Shown here one piece after another: positions 1 to 13,500 of a stretch of DNA of 64,000 nucleotides. The notes beneath the pieces are model-generated. The model was not told the DNA's origin. It saw only the letters and a program-made list of their open reading frames with translations, and did not search any database. How positions within the stretch are numbered: position 1 is the stretch's first letter; every line of letters starts with the position of its first letter. Origin of the DNA: Yamagishiella unicocca (lineage: Eukaryota; Chlorophyta; Chlorophyceae; Chlamydomonadales; Volvocaceae); contig BDSL01000117.1 in NCBI GenBank assembly GCA_003116995.1, positions 1 through 64,000 on the forward strand, given 5' to 3'. The translations under genes and the position numbers were made by a program.

Positions 1-3000
1 GGGCCCAGCTCCAGCAGCTCCTGTGCGACACATGGCCTCTAGGGGCAACCGGCCGGGGGCGGGGGGCCCAGCTCTGGAAGCTCCTGTGCGACACAAGGCA
101 TCTGGGGCAACCGGCCGGGGGCCAGGGGCCCAGCTCCAGTGCGACACAAGGCGTCTATGGGCAACCGGCCGGGGGCCGGGGGCCCAGCTACGGAAGCTCC
201 TGTGCGACACAAGGCAGGGCAACCGGCCGGGGGCCGGGGGCCAGCTGCAGCTCCTGTGTGACACAAGGCGTCTATGGGCAACCGGCCGGGGCCGGGGGCC
301 CTCCAGCAGCTCCTGTGTGACACAAGGCTCTATGGGCAAAGCTCCGGCAGCTACTGTGCGACACAAGGCGTCTTGGGGCAACCGGCCGGGGGCCGGGGGC
401 CCAGCTCCGGCAGCTCCTGTGGACACATGGCGGCTATGGGCAACCGGCCGGGGGCCGGGGCCCAGCTCCGGCAGCTACTGTGCGACACAAGGCGTCTTGG
501 GGCAACCGGCCGGGGGCGGGGGCCCAGCTCCGGCAGCTCTTGTGCGACACATAGCGGCTATGGGCAACCGGCCGGGGGCGGGGGCCCAGCTCCGGAAGCT
601 CCTGTGCGACAAGTCATCTGGGGGCAACCGGCCGGGGGCCGGGGCCCAGCTCCAGAAGCTCCTGTGCGACACAAGGCATCTGGGCAACCGGCCGGGGGCC
701 GGGGGCCCAGCTTCGGCAGCTACTGTGTGACACAAGGCGTCTATGGGCAACCGGCCGGGGCCGGGGCCCAGCTACAGCAGCTACTGTGTGACACAAGGCG
801 TCTATGGCAACCGGCCGGGGCCGGGGGCCCAGCTCCAGCAGCTCCTGTGCGACACATGGCCTCTAGGGGCAACCGGCCGGGGCGGGGGGCCCAGCTCTGG
901 AAGCTCCTGTGCGACACAAGGCGTCTAGGGGCAACCGGCCGGGGGCCGGGGCCCAGCTCTGGCAGCTCCTGTGTGACACAAGGCATCTATGGGCAACTGG
1001 CCGGGGGCCGGGGGCCCAGCTCCGGCAGCTCCTGTGCGACACAAGGCATCTATATGCATCATGCCAGGGGCCGGGGGCCCAGCTCCAGCAGCTACTGCGC
1101 GCACAAGGCGTCTTGGGCAACCGGCCGGGGCCGGGGGCCCAGCTCCGGTAGCTACTGCGTGACACATGGCGTCTAGGGGCAACCGGCCGGGGGCCGGGGG
1201 CCCAGCTCTGGCAGCTCCTGTGTGACACAAGGCGTCTATGGGCAACCGGCCGGGGCCGGGGGCCCAGCTCCAGCAGCTCCTGTGCGACACATGGCCTCTA
1301 GGGGCAACCGGCCGGGGGCGGGGGCCCAGCTCTGGAAGCTCCTGTGCGACACAAGGCATCTGGGGGCAACCGGCCGGGGCCAGGGGCCCAGCTCCAGTGC
1401 GACACAAGGCGTCTATTGGGCCCAGCTACGGAAGCTCCTGTGCGACACAAGGCATCTGGGGGCAACCGGGGGCCGGGGGCCCAGCTCCAGCAGCTCCTGT
1501 GTGACACAAGGCGTCTATGGGCAACCGGCCGGGGGCCGGGGGCCCAGCTCCAGCAGCTCCTGTGTGACACAAGGCGTCTATGGGCAACCGGCCGGGGCCG
1601 GGGGCCCAGCTCCGGCAGCTACTGTGCGACACAGGCGTCTTGGGGCAACCGGCCGGGCCGGGGGCCCAGCTCCGGCAGCTCCTGTGGGACACATGGCGGC
1701 TATGGGCAACCGGCCGGGGCCGGGGGCCCAGCTCCGGCAGCTACTGTGCGACACAAGGCGTCTTGGGGCAACCGGCCGGGGCGGGGGGCCCAGCTCCGGC
1801 AGCTCTTGTGCGACACATAGCGGCTATGGGCAACCGGCCGGGGGCCGGGGGCCCAGCTCCGGAAGCTCCTGTGCGACAAGTCATCTGGGGGCAACCGGCC
1901 GGGGCCGGGCACCCAGCTCCAGAAGCTCCTGTGCGACACAAGGCATCTGGGGGCAACCGGCCGGGGGCCGGGGGCCCAGCTTCGGCAGCTACTGTGTGAC
2001 ACAAGGCGTCTATGGGCAACCGGCCGGGGGCCGGGGGCCCAGCTACAGCAGCTACTGTGTGACACAAGGCGTCTATGGGCAACCGGCCGGGGCCGGGGGC
2101 CCAGCTCCAGCAGCTCCTGTGCGACACATGGCCTCTAGGGGCAACCGGCCGGGGGCGGGGGCCCAGCTCTGGAAGCTCCTGTGCGACACAAGGCGTCTAG
2201 GGGCAACCGGCCGGGGGCGGGGGCCCAGCTCTGGCAGCTCCTGTTGACACAAGGCATCTATGGGCAACTGGCCGGGGGCCGGGGGCCCAGCTCCGGCAGC
2301 TCCTGTGCGACACAAGGCATCTATATGCATCATGCCAGGGGCCGGGGGCCCAGCTCCAGCAGCTACTGCGCGGCACAAGGCGTCTTGGGGCAACCGGCCG
2401 GGGGCCGGGGGCCCAGCTCCGGTAGCTACTGCGTGACACATGGCGTCTAGGGGCAACCGGCCGGGGGCCGGGGGCCCAGCTCTGGCAGCTCCTGTGTGAC
2501 ACAAGCGCTTGGGCAACCGGCCGGGGGCCGGGGGCCCAGCTCCAGCAGCTCCTGTGCGACACCTCTAGGGGGCAACCGGCCGGGGGCGGGGGGCCCAGCT
2601 CTGGAAGCTCCTGTGCGACACAAGGCATCTGGGGGCAACCGGCCGGGGGCCAGGGGCCCAGCTCCAGTGCGACACAAGGCGTCTATGGGCAACCGGCCGG
2701 GGGCCGGGGGCCCAGCTACGGAAGCTCCTGTGCGACACAAGGCATCTGGGGGCAACCGGCCGGGGGCCGGGGGCCCAGCTCCAGCAGCTCCTGTGTGACA
2801 CAAGGCGTCTATGGGCAACCGGCCGGGGGCCGGGGCCCAGCTCCAGCAGCTCCTGTGTGACACAAGGCGTCTATGGGCAACCGGCCGGGGGCCGGGGGCC
2901 CAGCTCCGGCAGCTACTGTGCGACACAAGGCGTCTTGGGGCAACCGGCCGGGGGCCGGGGGCCCAGCTCCGGCAGCTCCTGTGGGACACATGGCGGCTAT

Positions 3001-4989
3001 GGGCAACCGGCCGGGGGCCGGGGGCCCAGCTCCGGCAGCTACTGTGCGACACAAGGCGTCTTGGGGCAACCGGCGGGGCGGGGGGCCCAGCTCCGGCAGC
3101 TCTTGTGCGACACATAGCGGCTATGGGCAACCGGCCGGGGGCCGGGGGCCCAGCTCCGGAAGCTCCTGTGCGACAAGTCATCTGGGGGCAACCGGCCGGG
3201 GGCCGGGCACCCAGCTCCAGAAGCTCCTGTGCGACACAAGGCATCTGGGGGCAACCGGCCGGGGGCCGGGGCCCAGCTTCGGCAGCTACTGTGTGACACA
3301 AGGCGTCTATGGGCAACCGGCCGGGGCCGGGGGCCCAGCTACAGCAGCTACTGTGTGACACAAGGCGTCTATGGGCAACCGGCCGGGGGCCGGGGGCCCA
3401 GCTCCAGCAGCTCCTGTGCGACACATGGCCTCTAGGGGCAACCGGCCGGGGGCGGGGGGCCCAGCTCTGGAAGCTCCTGTGCGACACAAGGCGTCTAGGG
3501 CAACCGGCCGGGGGCCGGGGGCCCAGCTCTGGCAGCTCCTGTGTGACACAAGGCATCTATGGGCAACTGGCCGGGGGCCGGGGGCCCAGCTCCGGCAGCT
3601 CCTGTGCGACACAAGGCGTCTATATGCATCATGCCAGGGGCCGGGGGCCCAGCTCCAGCAGCTACTGCGCGGCACAAGGCGTCTTGGGGCAACCGGCCGG
3701 GGGCCGGGGGCCCAGCTCCGGTAGCTACTGCGTGACACATGGCGTCTAGGGGCAACCGGCCGGGGGCCGGGGGCCCAGCTCTGGCAGCTCCTGTGTGACA
3801 CATGGCCTCTAGGGGCAACCGGCCGGGGGCGGGGGGCCCAGCTCTGGAAGCTCCTGTGCGACACAAGGCATCTGGGGGCAACCGGCCGGGGGCCAGGGGC
3901 CCAGCTCCAGTGCGACACAAGGCGTCTATGGGCAACCGGCCGGGGGCCGGGGGCCCAGCTACGGAAGCTCCTGTGCGACACAAGGCATCTGGGGGCAACC
4001 GGCCGGGGGCCGGGGGCCCAGCTCCAGCAGCTCCTGTGTGACACAAGGCGTCTATGGGCAACCGGCCGGGGGCCGGGGGCCCAGCTCCAGCAGCTCCTGT
4101 GTGACACAAGGCGTCTATGGGCAACCGGCCGGGGGGCCGGGGGGCCCAGCTCCGGCAGCTACTGTGCGACACAAGGCGTCTTGGGGCAACCGGCCGGGGG
4201 CCGGGGGCCCAGCTCCGGCAGCTCCTGTGGGACACATGGCGGCTATGGGCAACCGGCCGGGGGCCGGGGCCCAGCTCCGGCAGCTACTGTGCGACACAAG
4301 GCGTCTTGGGGCAACCGGCCGGGGGCGGGGGCCCAGCTCCGGCAGCTCTTGTGCGACACATAGCGGCTATGGGCAACCGGCCGGGGGCCGGGGGCCCAGC
4401 TCCGGAAGCTCCTGTGCGACAAGTCATCTGGGGGCAACCGGCCGGGGGCCGGGCACCCAGCTCCAGAAGCTCCTGTGCGACACAAGGCATCTGGGGGCAA
4501 CCGGCCGGGGGCCGGGGGCCCAGCTTCGGCAGCTACTGTGTGACACAAGGCGTCTATGGGCAACCGGCCGGGGGCCGGGGGCCCAGCTACAGCAGCTACT
4601 GTGTGACACAAGGCGTCTATGGGCAACCGGCCGGGGCCGGGGGCCCAGCTCCAGCAGCTCCTGTGCGACACATGGCCTCTAGGGGCAACCGGCCGGGGGC
4701 GGGGGGCCCAGCTCTGGAAGCTCCTGTGCGACACAAGGCGTCTAGGGGCAACCGGCCGGGGGCCGGGGGCCCAGCTCTGGCAGCTCCTGTGTGACACAAG
4801 GCATCTATGGGCAACTGGCCGGGGGCCGGGGCCCAGCTCCGGCAGCTCCTGTGCGACACAAGGCGTCTATATGCATCATTCCAGGGGCCGGGGGCCCAGC
4901 TCCAGCAGCTACTGCGCGGCACAAGGCGTCTTGGGGCAACCGGCCGGGGGCCGGGGGCCCAGCTCCGGTAGCTACTGCGTGACACATGG

Positions 4990-7900
4990 CGTCTAGGGGC
5001 AACCGGCCGGGGGCCGGGGGCCCAGCTCCGGAAGCTCCTGTGCGACAAGTCATCTGGGGGCAACCGGCCGGGGGCCGGGCACCCAGCTCCAGAAGCTCCT
5101 GTGCGACACAAGGCATCTGGGGGCAACCGGCCGGGGGCCGGGGGCCCAGCTTCGGCAGCTACTGTGTGACACAAGGCGTCTATGGGCAACCGGCCGGGGG
5201 CCGGGGGCCCAGCTACAGCAGCTACTGTGTGACACAAGGCGTCTATGGGCAACCGGCCGGGGGCCGGGGGCCCAGCTCCAGCAGCTCCTGTGCGACACAT
5301 GGCCTCTAGGGGCAACCGGCCGGGGGCGGGGGGCCCAGCTCTGGAAGCTCCTGTGCGACACAAGGCGTCTAGGGGCAACCGGCCGGGGGCCGGGGGCCCA
5401 GCTCTGGCAGCTCCTGTGTGACACAAGGCATCTATGGGCAACTGGCCGGGGGCCGGGGGCCCAGCTCCGGCAGCTCCTGTGCGACACAAGGCATCTATAT
5501 GCATCATGCCAGGGGCCGGGGGCCCAGCTCCAGCAGCTACTGCGCGGCACAAGGCGTCTTGGGGCAACCGGCCGGGGGCCGGGGGCCCAGCTCCGGTAGC
5601 TACTGCGTGACACATGGCGTCTAGGGGCAACCGGCCGGGGGCCGGGGGCCCAGCTCTGGCAGCTCCTGTGTGACACAAGGCGTCTATGGGCAACCGGCCG
5701 GGGGCCGGGGGCCCAGCTCCAGCAGCTCCTGTGCGACACATGGCCTCTAGGGGCAACCGGCCGGGGGCGGGGGGCCCAGCTCTGGAAGCTCCTGTGCGAC
5801 ACAAGGCATCTGGGGGCAACCGGCCGGGGGCCAGGGGCCCAGCTCCAGTGCGACACAAGGCGTCTATGGGCAACCGGCCGGGGGCCGGGGGCCCAGCTAC
5901 GGAAGCTCCTGTGCGACACAAGGCATCTGGGGGCAACCGGCCGGGGGCCGGGGGCCCAGCTCCAGCAGCTCCTGTGTGACACAAGGCGTCTATGGGCAAC
6001 CGGCCGGGGGCCGGGGGCCCAGCTCCAGCAGCTCCTGTGTGACACAAGGCGTCTATGGGCAACCGGCCGGGGGCCGGGGGCCCAGCTCCGGCAGCTACTG
6101 TGCGACACAAGGCGTCTTGGGGCAACCGGCCGGGGGCCGGGGGCCCAGCTCCGGCAGCTCCTGTGGGACACATGGCGGCTATGGGCAACCGGCCGGGGGC
6201 CGGGGGCCCAGCTCCGGCAGCTACTGTGCGACACAAGGCGTCTTGGGGCAACCGGCCGGGGGCGGGGGGCCCAGCTCCGGCAGCTCTTGTGCGACACATA
6301 GCGGCTATGGGCAACCGGCCGGGGGCCGGGGGCCCAGCTCCGGAAGCTCCTGTGCGACAAGTCATCTGGGGGCAACCGGCCGGGGGCCGGGCACCCAGCT
6401 CCAGAAGCTCCTGTGCGACACAAGGCATCTGGGGGCAACCGGCCGGGGGCCGGGGGCCCAGCTTCGGCAGCTACTGTGTGACACAAGGCGTCTATGGGCA
6501 ACCGGCCGGGGGCCGGGGGCCCAGCTACAGCAGCTACTGTGTGACACAAGGCGTCTATGGGCAACCGGCCGGGGGCCGGGGGCCCAGCTCCAGCAGCTCC
6601 TGTGCGACACATGGCCTCTAGGGGCAACCGGCCGGGGGCGGGGGGCCCAGCTCTGGAAGCTCCTGTGCGACACAAGGCGTCTAGGGGCAACCGGCCGGGG
6701 GCCGGGGGCCCAGCTCTGGCAGCTCCTGTGTGACACAAGGCATCTATGGGCAACTGGCCGGGGGCCGGGGGCCCAGCTCCGGCAGCTCCTGTGCGACACA
6801 AGGCGTCTATATGCATCATGCCAGGGGCCGGGGGCCCAGCTCCAGCAGCTACTGCGCGGCACAAGGCGTCTTGGGGCAACCGGCCGGGGGCCGGGGGCCC
6901 AGCTCCGGTAGCTACTGCGTGACACATGGCGTCTAGGGGCAACCGGCCGGGGGCCGGGGGCCCAGCTCTGGCAGCTCCTGTGTGACACAAGGCGTCTATG
7001 GGCAACCGGCCGGGGGCCGGGGGCCCAGCTCCAGCAGCTCCTGTGCGACACATGGCCTCTAGGGGCAACCGGCCGGGGGCGGGGGGCCCAGCTCTGGAAG
7101 CTCCTGTGCGACACAAGGCATCTGGGGGCAACCGGCCGGGGGCCAGGGGCCCAGCTCCAGTGCGACACAAGGCGTCTATGGGCAACCGGCCGGGGGCCGG
7201 GGGCCCAGCTACGGAAGCTCCTGTGCGACACAAGGCATCTGGGGGCAACCGGCCGGGGGCCGGGGGCCCAGCTCCAGCAGCTCCTGTGTGACACAAGGCG
7301 TCTATGGGCAACCGGCCGGGGGCCGGGGGCCCAGCTCCAGCAGCTCCTGTGTGACACAAGGCGTCTATGGGCAACCGGCCGGGGGCCGGGGGCCCAGCTC
7401 CGGCAGCTACTGTGCGACACAAGGCGTCTTGGGGCAACCGGCCGGGGGCCGGGGGCCCAGCTCCGGCAGCTCCTGTGGGACACATGGCGGCTATGGGCAA
7501 CCGGCCGGGGGCCGGGGGCCCAGCTCCGGCAGCTACTGTGCGACACAAGGCGTCTTGGGGCAACCGGCCGGGGGCGGGGGGCCCAGCTCCGGCAGCTCTT
7601 GTGCGACACATAGCGGCTATGGGCAACCGGCCGGGGGCCGGGGGCCCAGCTCCGGAAGCTCCTGTGCGACAAGTCATCTGGGGGCAACCGGCCGGGGGCC
7701 GGGCACCCAGCTCCAGAAGCTCCTGTGCGACACAAGGCATCTGGGGGCAACCGGCCGGGGGCCGGGGGCCCAGCTTCGGCAGCTACTGTGTGACACAAGG
7801 CGTCTATGGGCAACCGGCCGGGGGCCGGGGGCCCAGCTACAGCAGCTACTGTGTGACACAAGGCGTCTATGGGCAACCGGCCGGGGGCCGGGGGCCCAGC

Positions 7901-8285
7901 TCCAGCAGCTCCTGTGCGACACATGGCCTCTAGGGGCAACCGGCCGGGGGCGGGGGGCCCAGCTCTGGAAGCTCCTGTGCGACACAAGGCGTCTAGGGGC
8001 AACCGGCCGGGGGCCGGGGGCCCAGCTCTGGCAGCTCCTGTGTGACACAAGGCATCTATGGGCAACTGGCCGGGGGCCGGGGGCCCAGCTCCGGCAGCTC
8101 CTGTGCGACACAAGGCGTCTATATGCATCATTCCAGGGGCCGGGGGCCCAGCTCCAGCAGCTACTGCGCGGCACAAGGCGTCTTGGGGCAACCGGCCGGG
8201 GGCCGGGGGCCCAGCTCCGGTAGCTACTGCGTGACACATGGCGTCTAGGGGCAACCGGCCGGGGGCCGGGGGCCCAGCTCTGGCA
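4990..8285. repeat. Higher-order repeat, 1312-bp period, about 2.5 copies
   Basis: Within the satellite, blocks of about 21 monomers repeat with a period of 1312 bp. The same landmarks recur at 5050, 6362 and 7674 (the GCGACAAGTCATC monomer) and at 5418, 6730 and 8042 (the GGCATCTATGGGCAACTGG monomer). Copies differ by only occasional substitutions, for example GGCATCTATATGC at about 5490 against GGCGTCTATATGC at about 6802, and CATCATGCC against CATCATTCC in the third copy. This is the youngest, most homogeneous part of the array. A truncated version of the same block precedes it, where the landmark spacing is 626 bp (4424 to 5050). Confidence 0.85.
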
Positions 8286-10540
8286 GCTCCTGTGTGACAC
8301 AAGGCATCTATGGGCAACCGGCCGGGGGCCGGGGGCCCAGCTCCGGCAGCTCCTGTGCGACACAAGGCATCTATGGGCAACCGGCCGGGGGCCGGGGGCC
8401 CAGCTCCGGCAGCTCTTGTGCGACACATAGCGGCTATGGGCAACCGGCCGAGGGCCAGGGGCCCAGCTCCGGAAGCTTCTGTGCGACACAAGGCATCTGG
8501 GGGCCACCAGCCGGGGGCCGGGGGCCCAGCTCCAGCAGCTCCTGTGCGACACAAAGCATCTATGGGCAACCGGCCGGGGGCCGGGGGCCCAGCTTCGGCA
8601 GCTACTGTGCGACACAAGGCATCTATGGGCAACCGGCCGGGGGCCGGGGGCCCAGCTCCGGCAGCTCTTGTGCGACACATAGTGGCTATGGGCAACTGGC
8701 CGGGGGCCGGGGGCCCAGCTCCGGCAGCTACTGTGCGACAAGGCATCTGGAGGCCACCAGCCGGGGGCCGGGGGCCCAGCTCCAGCAGCTCCTGTGCGAC
8801 ACAAAGCATCTATGGGCAACCGGCCGGGGGCTGGGGGCCCGGCTCCGGCAGCTCTTGTGCGACACATAGTGCCTATAGGCAACTGGCCGGGGGCCAGGGG
8901 CCCAGCTCCAGAAGCTCCTGTGCGACACACGGTATCTGGGGGCAACCGGCCGGGGGCCGGGGGCCCAGCTCTGGCAGCTCTTGTGCGACACATAATGGCT
9001 ATGGGCAACCGGCCGGGGGCCGGGGGCCCAGCTCCGGCAGCTACTGTGTGACACAAGGCGTCTATGGGCAACAGGCCGGGGGCCGGGGGCCCAGCTCCGG
9101 CAGCTCTTGTGCAACACATAGAGGCTATGGGCAACCGGCCGGGGGCCGGGGGCCCAGCTCCGGAAGCTCCTGTGCAACACAAGGCATCTGGGGGCCACCA
9201 GCCGGTGGCTGGGGGCCCAGCTCCGGCAGCTCTTGTGCGACACATAGCGGCTGTGGGCAACCGGCCGGGGGCCCAGTTCTGGCAGCTATTGTGTGACACA
9301 AGGCATCTATGGGCAACCGGCCGGGGGCCGGGGGCCCAGCTCTGGCAGCTCTTGTGCGACACATAGTGGCTATGGGCAACCGGCCGGGGGCCGGGGGCCC
9401 AGCTCCGGAAGCTCCTGTGCGACAAGTCATCTTGGGGCAACTGGCCGGGGGCCAGGCGCCCAGCTCCGGAAGCTCCTGTGCGACACATGGCGTCTATGGG
9501 CAACCGGCCGGGGGCCGGGGGCCCAGCTCCAGCAGCTCCTGTGTGACACAAGGCGTCTATGGGCAACCGGCCGGGGGCCGGGGGCCCAGCTCCAGCAGCT
9601 CCTGTGTGACACAAGGCGTCTATGGGCAACCGGCCGGGGGCCGGGGGCCCAGCTCTGGCAGCTACTGTGTGACACAAGGCGTCTTGGGGCAACCGGCCGG
9701 GGGCCGGGGGCCCAGCTCTGGCAGCTACTGTGCGACACAAGGCGGCTATGGGCAACCGGCCGGGGGCCCAGCTCTGGCAGCTACTGTGCGACACAAGGCG
9801 GCTATGGGCAACCGGCCGGGGGCTGGGGGCCCAGCTCCGGAAGCTCCTGTGCAACACAAGGCATCTGGGGGCAACCGGCTGGGGGCCGGGGGCCCAGCTC
9901 CGGAAGCTCCTGTGCGACACAAGGCATCTATGGGCAACTGGCCGGGGGCCGGGGGCCCAGCTCCAGCAGCTCCTGTGTGACACAAGGCGTCTATGGGCAA
10001 CCGGCCGGGGGCCCAGCTCCAGCAGCTCCTGTGTGACACAAGGCGTCTATGGGCAACCGGCCGGGGGCCGGGGGCCCAGCTCCGGCAGCTACTGTGCGAC
10101 ACAAGGCGTCTTGGGGCAACCGGCCGGGGGCCGGGGGCCCAGCTCCGGCAGCTCCTGTGGGACACATGGCGGCTATGGGCAACCGGCCGGGGGCCGGGGG
10201 CCCAGCTCCAGCAGCTCCTGTGTGACACAAGGCGTCTATGGGCAACCGGCCGGGGGCCGTGGGCCCAGCTCCAGCAGCTCCTGTGTGACACAAGGCGGCT
10301 ATGGGCAACCAGCCGGGGGCCGGGGGCCCAGCTCCGGAAGCTCCTGTGCGACACAAGGCGGCTATGGGCAACCGGCCGGGGGCCGGTGGCCCAGCTCCAG
10401 AAGCTCCTGTGCGACACAAGGCATCTGGGGGCAACCGGCAGGGGGCCGGGGGCCCAGCTCTGGCAGCTACTGTGCGACACAAGGCATCTGGGGGCAACCG
10501 GCGGGGGGCCGGGGGCCCAGCTCCGGCAGCTCTTGTGCGA
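8284..10540. repeat. Segmental duplication within satellite, copy 1
   Basis: This segment of more diverged monomers is repeated at 16310-18566 with a constant offset of 8026 bp. Ten independent landmarks share that offset (for example 8794/16820, 9064/17090, 9293/17319, 9730/17756, 10301/18327). Copies agree almost base for base, including shared private variants such as GGCAACAGGCCGGGGG and the short CCGGGGGCCCAGTTCTGG monomer. It shows expansion by large block duplication and not only by monomer-by-monomer slippage. Confidence 0.85.
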
Positions 10541-13500
10541 CACATAGCGGCTATGGGCAACCGGCCGGGGGCCGGGGGCCCAGCTCCGGAAGCTCCTGTG
10601 CGACAAGTCATCTGGGGGCAACCGGCCGGGGGCCGGGCACCCAGCTCCAGAAGCTCCTGTGCGACACAAGGCATCTGGGGGCAACCGGCCGGGGGCCGGG
10701 GGCCCAGCTTCGGCAGCTACTGTGTGACACAAGGCGTCTATGGGCAACCGGCCGGGGGCCGGGGGCCCAGCTACAGCAGCTCCTGTGTGACACAAGGCGT
10801 CTATGGGCAACCGGCCGGGGGCCGGGGGCCCAGCTCCAGCAGCTCCTGTGCGACACAAGGCGTCTATATGCATCATGCCAGGGGCCGGGGGCCCAGCTCC
10901 GGTAGCTACTGCGCGGCACAAGGCGTCTTGGGGCAACCGGCCGGGGGCCGGGGGCCCAGCTCCGGTAGCTACTGCGTGACACACGGCGTCTAGGGGCAAC
11001 CGGCCGGGGGCCGGGGGCCCAGCTCTGGCAGCTCCTGTGTGACACAAGGCATCTATGGGCAACTGGCCGGGGGCCGGGGGCCCAGCTCCGGCAGCTCCTG
11101 TGCGACACAAGGCGTCTATATGCATCATGCCAGGGGCCGGGGGCCCAGCTCCGGTAGCTACTGCGCGGCACAAGGCGTCTTGGGGCAACCGGCCGGGGGC
11201 CGGGGGCCCAGCTCCGGTAGCTACTGCGTGACACACGGCGTCTAGGGGCAACCGGCCGGGGGCCGGGGGCCCAGCTCTGGCAGCTCCTGTGTGACACAAG
11301 GCATCTATGGGCAACCGGCCGGGGGCCGGGGGCCCAGCTCCGGCAGCTCCTGTGCGACACAAGGCATCTATGGGCAACCGGCCGGGGGCCGGGGGCCCAG
11401 CTCCGGCAGCTCTTGTGCGACACATAGCGGCTATGGGCAACCGGCCGAGGGCCGGGGGCCCAGCTCCGGAAGCTTCTGTGCGACACAAGGCATCTGGGGG
11501 CCACCAGCCGGGGGCCGGGGGCCCAGCTCCAGCAGCTCCTGTGCGACACAAAGCATCTATGGGCAACCGGCCGGGGGCCGGGGGCCCAGCTTCGGCAGCT
11601 ACTGTGTGACACAAGGCGTCTATGGGCAACCGGCCGGGGGCCGGGGGCCCAGCTCCAGCAGCTCCTGTGTGACACAAGGCGTCTATGGGCAACCGGCCGG
11701 GGGCCGGGGGCCCAGCTCCGGCAGCTACTGTGCGACACAAGGTGTCTTGGGGCAACCGGCCGGGGGCCGGGGGCCCAGCTCCGGCAGCTCCTGTGGGACA
11801 CATGGCGGCTATGGGCAACCGGCCGGGGGCCGGGGGCCCAGCTCCAGCAGCTCCTGTGTGACACAAGGCGTCTATGGGCAACCGGCCGGGGGCCGGGGGC
11901 CCAGCTCCGGAAGCTCCTGTGCAACACAAGGCATCTGGGGGCCACCGGCCGGGGGCGGGGGGCCCAGCTCCGGCAGCTCTTGTGCGACACATAGCGGCTA
12001 TGGGCAACCGGCCGGGGGCCGGGGGCCCAGCTCCGGAAGCTCCTGTGCGACAAGTCATCTGGGGGCAACCGGCCGGGGGCCGGGCACCCAGCTCCAGAAG
12101 CTCCTGTGCGACACAAGGCATCTGGGGGCAACCGGCCGGGGGCCGGGGGCCCAGCTTCGGCAGCTACTGTGTGACACAAGGCGTCTATGGGCAACTGGCC
12201 GGGGGCCGGGGGCCCAGCTACAGCAGCTCCTGTGTGACACAAGGCGTCTATGGGCAACCGGCCGGGGGCCGGGGGCCCAGCTCCAGCAGCTCCTGTGCGA
12301 CACATGGCCTCTAGGGGCAACCGGCCGGGGGCGGGGGGCCCAGCTCTGGAAGCTCCTGTGCGACACAAGGCATCTGGGGGCAACCGGCCGGGGGCCAGGG
12401 GCCCAGCTCCAGTGCGACACAAGGCGTCTATGGGCAACCGGCCGGGGGCCGGGGGCCCAGCTACGGAAGCTCCTGTGCGACACAAGGCATCTGGGGGCAA
12501 CCAGCCGGGGGCCGGGGGCCCAGCTCCAGCAGCTCCTGTGTGACACAAGGCGTCTATGGGCAACCGGCCGGGGGCCGGGGGCCCAGCTCCAGCAGCTCCT
12601 GTGTGACACAAGGCGTCTATGGGCAACCGGCCGGGGGCCGGGGGCCCAGCTCCGGCAGCTACTGTGCGACACAAGGCGTCTTGGGGCAACCGGCCGGGGG
12701 CCGGGGGCCCAGCTCCGGCAGCTCCTGTGGGACACATGGCGGCTATGGGCAACCGGCCGGGGGCCGGGGGCCCAGCTCCGGCAGCTACTGTGCGACACAA
12801 GGCGTCTTGGGGCAACCGGCCGGGGGCCGGGGGCCCAGCTCCGGCAGCTCTTGTGCGACACAAGGCGTCTATATGCATCATGCCAGGGGCCGGGGGCCCA
12901 GCTCCGGTAGCTACTGCGCGGCACAAGGCGTCTTGGGGCAACCGGCCGGGGGCCGGGGGCCCAGCTCCGGTAGCTACTGCGTGACACACGGCGTCTAGGG
13001 GCAACCGGCCGGGGGCCGGGGGCCCAGCTCTGGCAGCTCCTGTGTGACACAAGGCATCTATGGGCAACCGGCCGGGGGCCGGGGGCCCAGCTCCGGCAGC
13101 TCCTGTGCGACACAAGGCATCTATGGGCAACCGGCCGGGGGCCGGGGGCCCAGCTCCGGCAGCTCTTGTGCGACACATAGCGGCTATGGGCAACCGGCCG
13201 AGGGCCGGGGGCCCAGCTCCGGAAGCTTCTGTGCGACACAAGGCATCTGGGGGCCACCAGCCGGGGGCCGGGGGCCCAGCTCCAGCAGCTCCTGTGCGAC
13301 ACAAAGCATCTATGGGCAACCGGCCGGGGGCCGGGGGCCCAGCTTCGGCAGCTACTGTGTGACACAAGGCGTCTATGGGCAACCGGCCGGGGGCCGGGGG
13401 CCCAGCTCCAGCAGCTCCTGTGTGACACAAGGCGTCTATGGGCAACCGGCCGGGGGCCGGGGGCCCAGCTCCGGCAGCTACTGTGCGACACAAGGCGTCT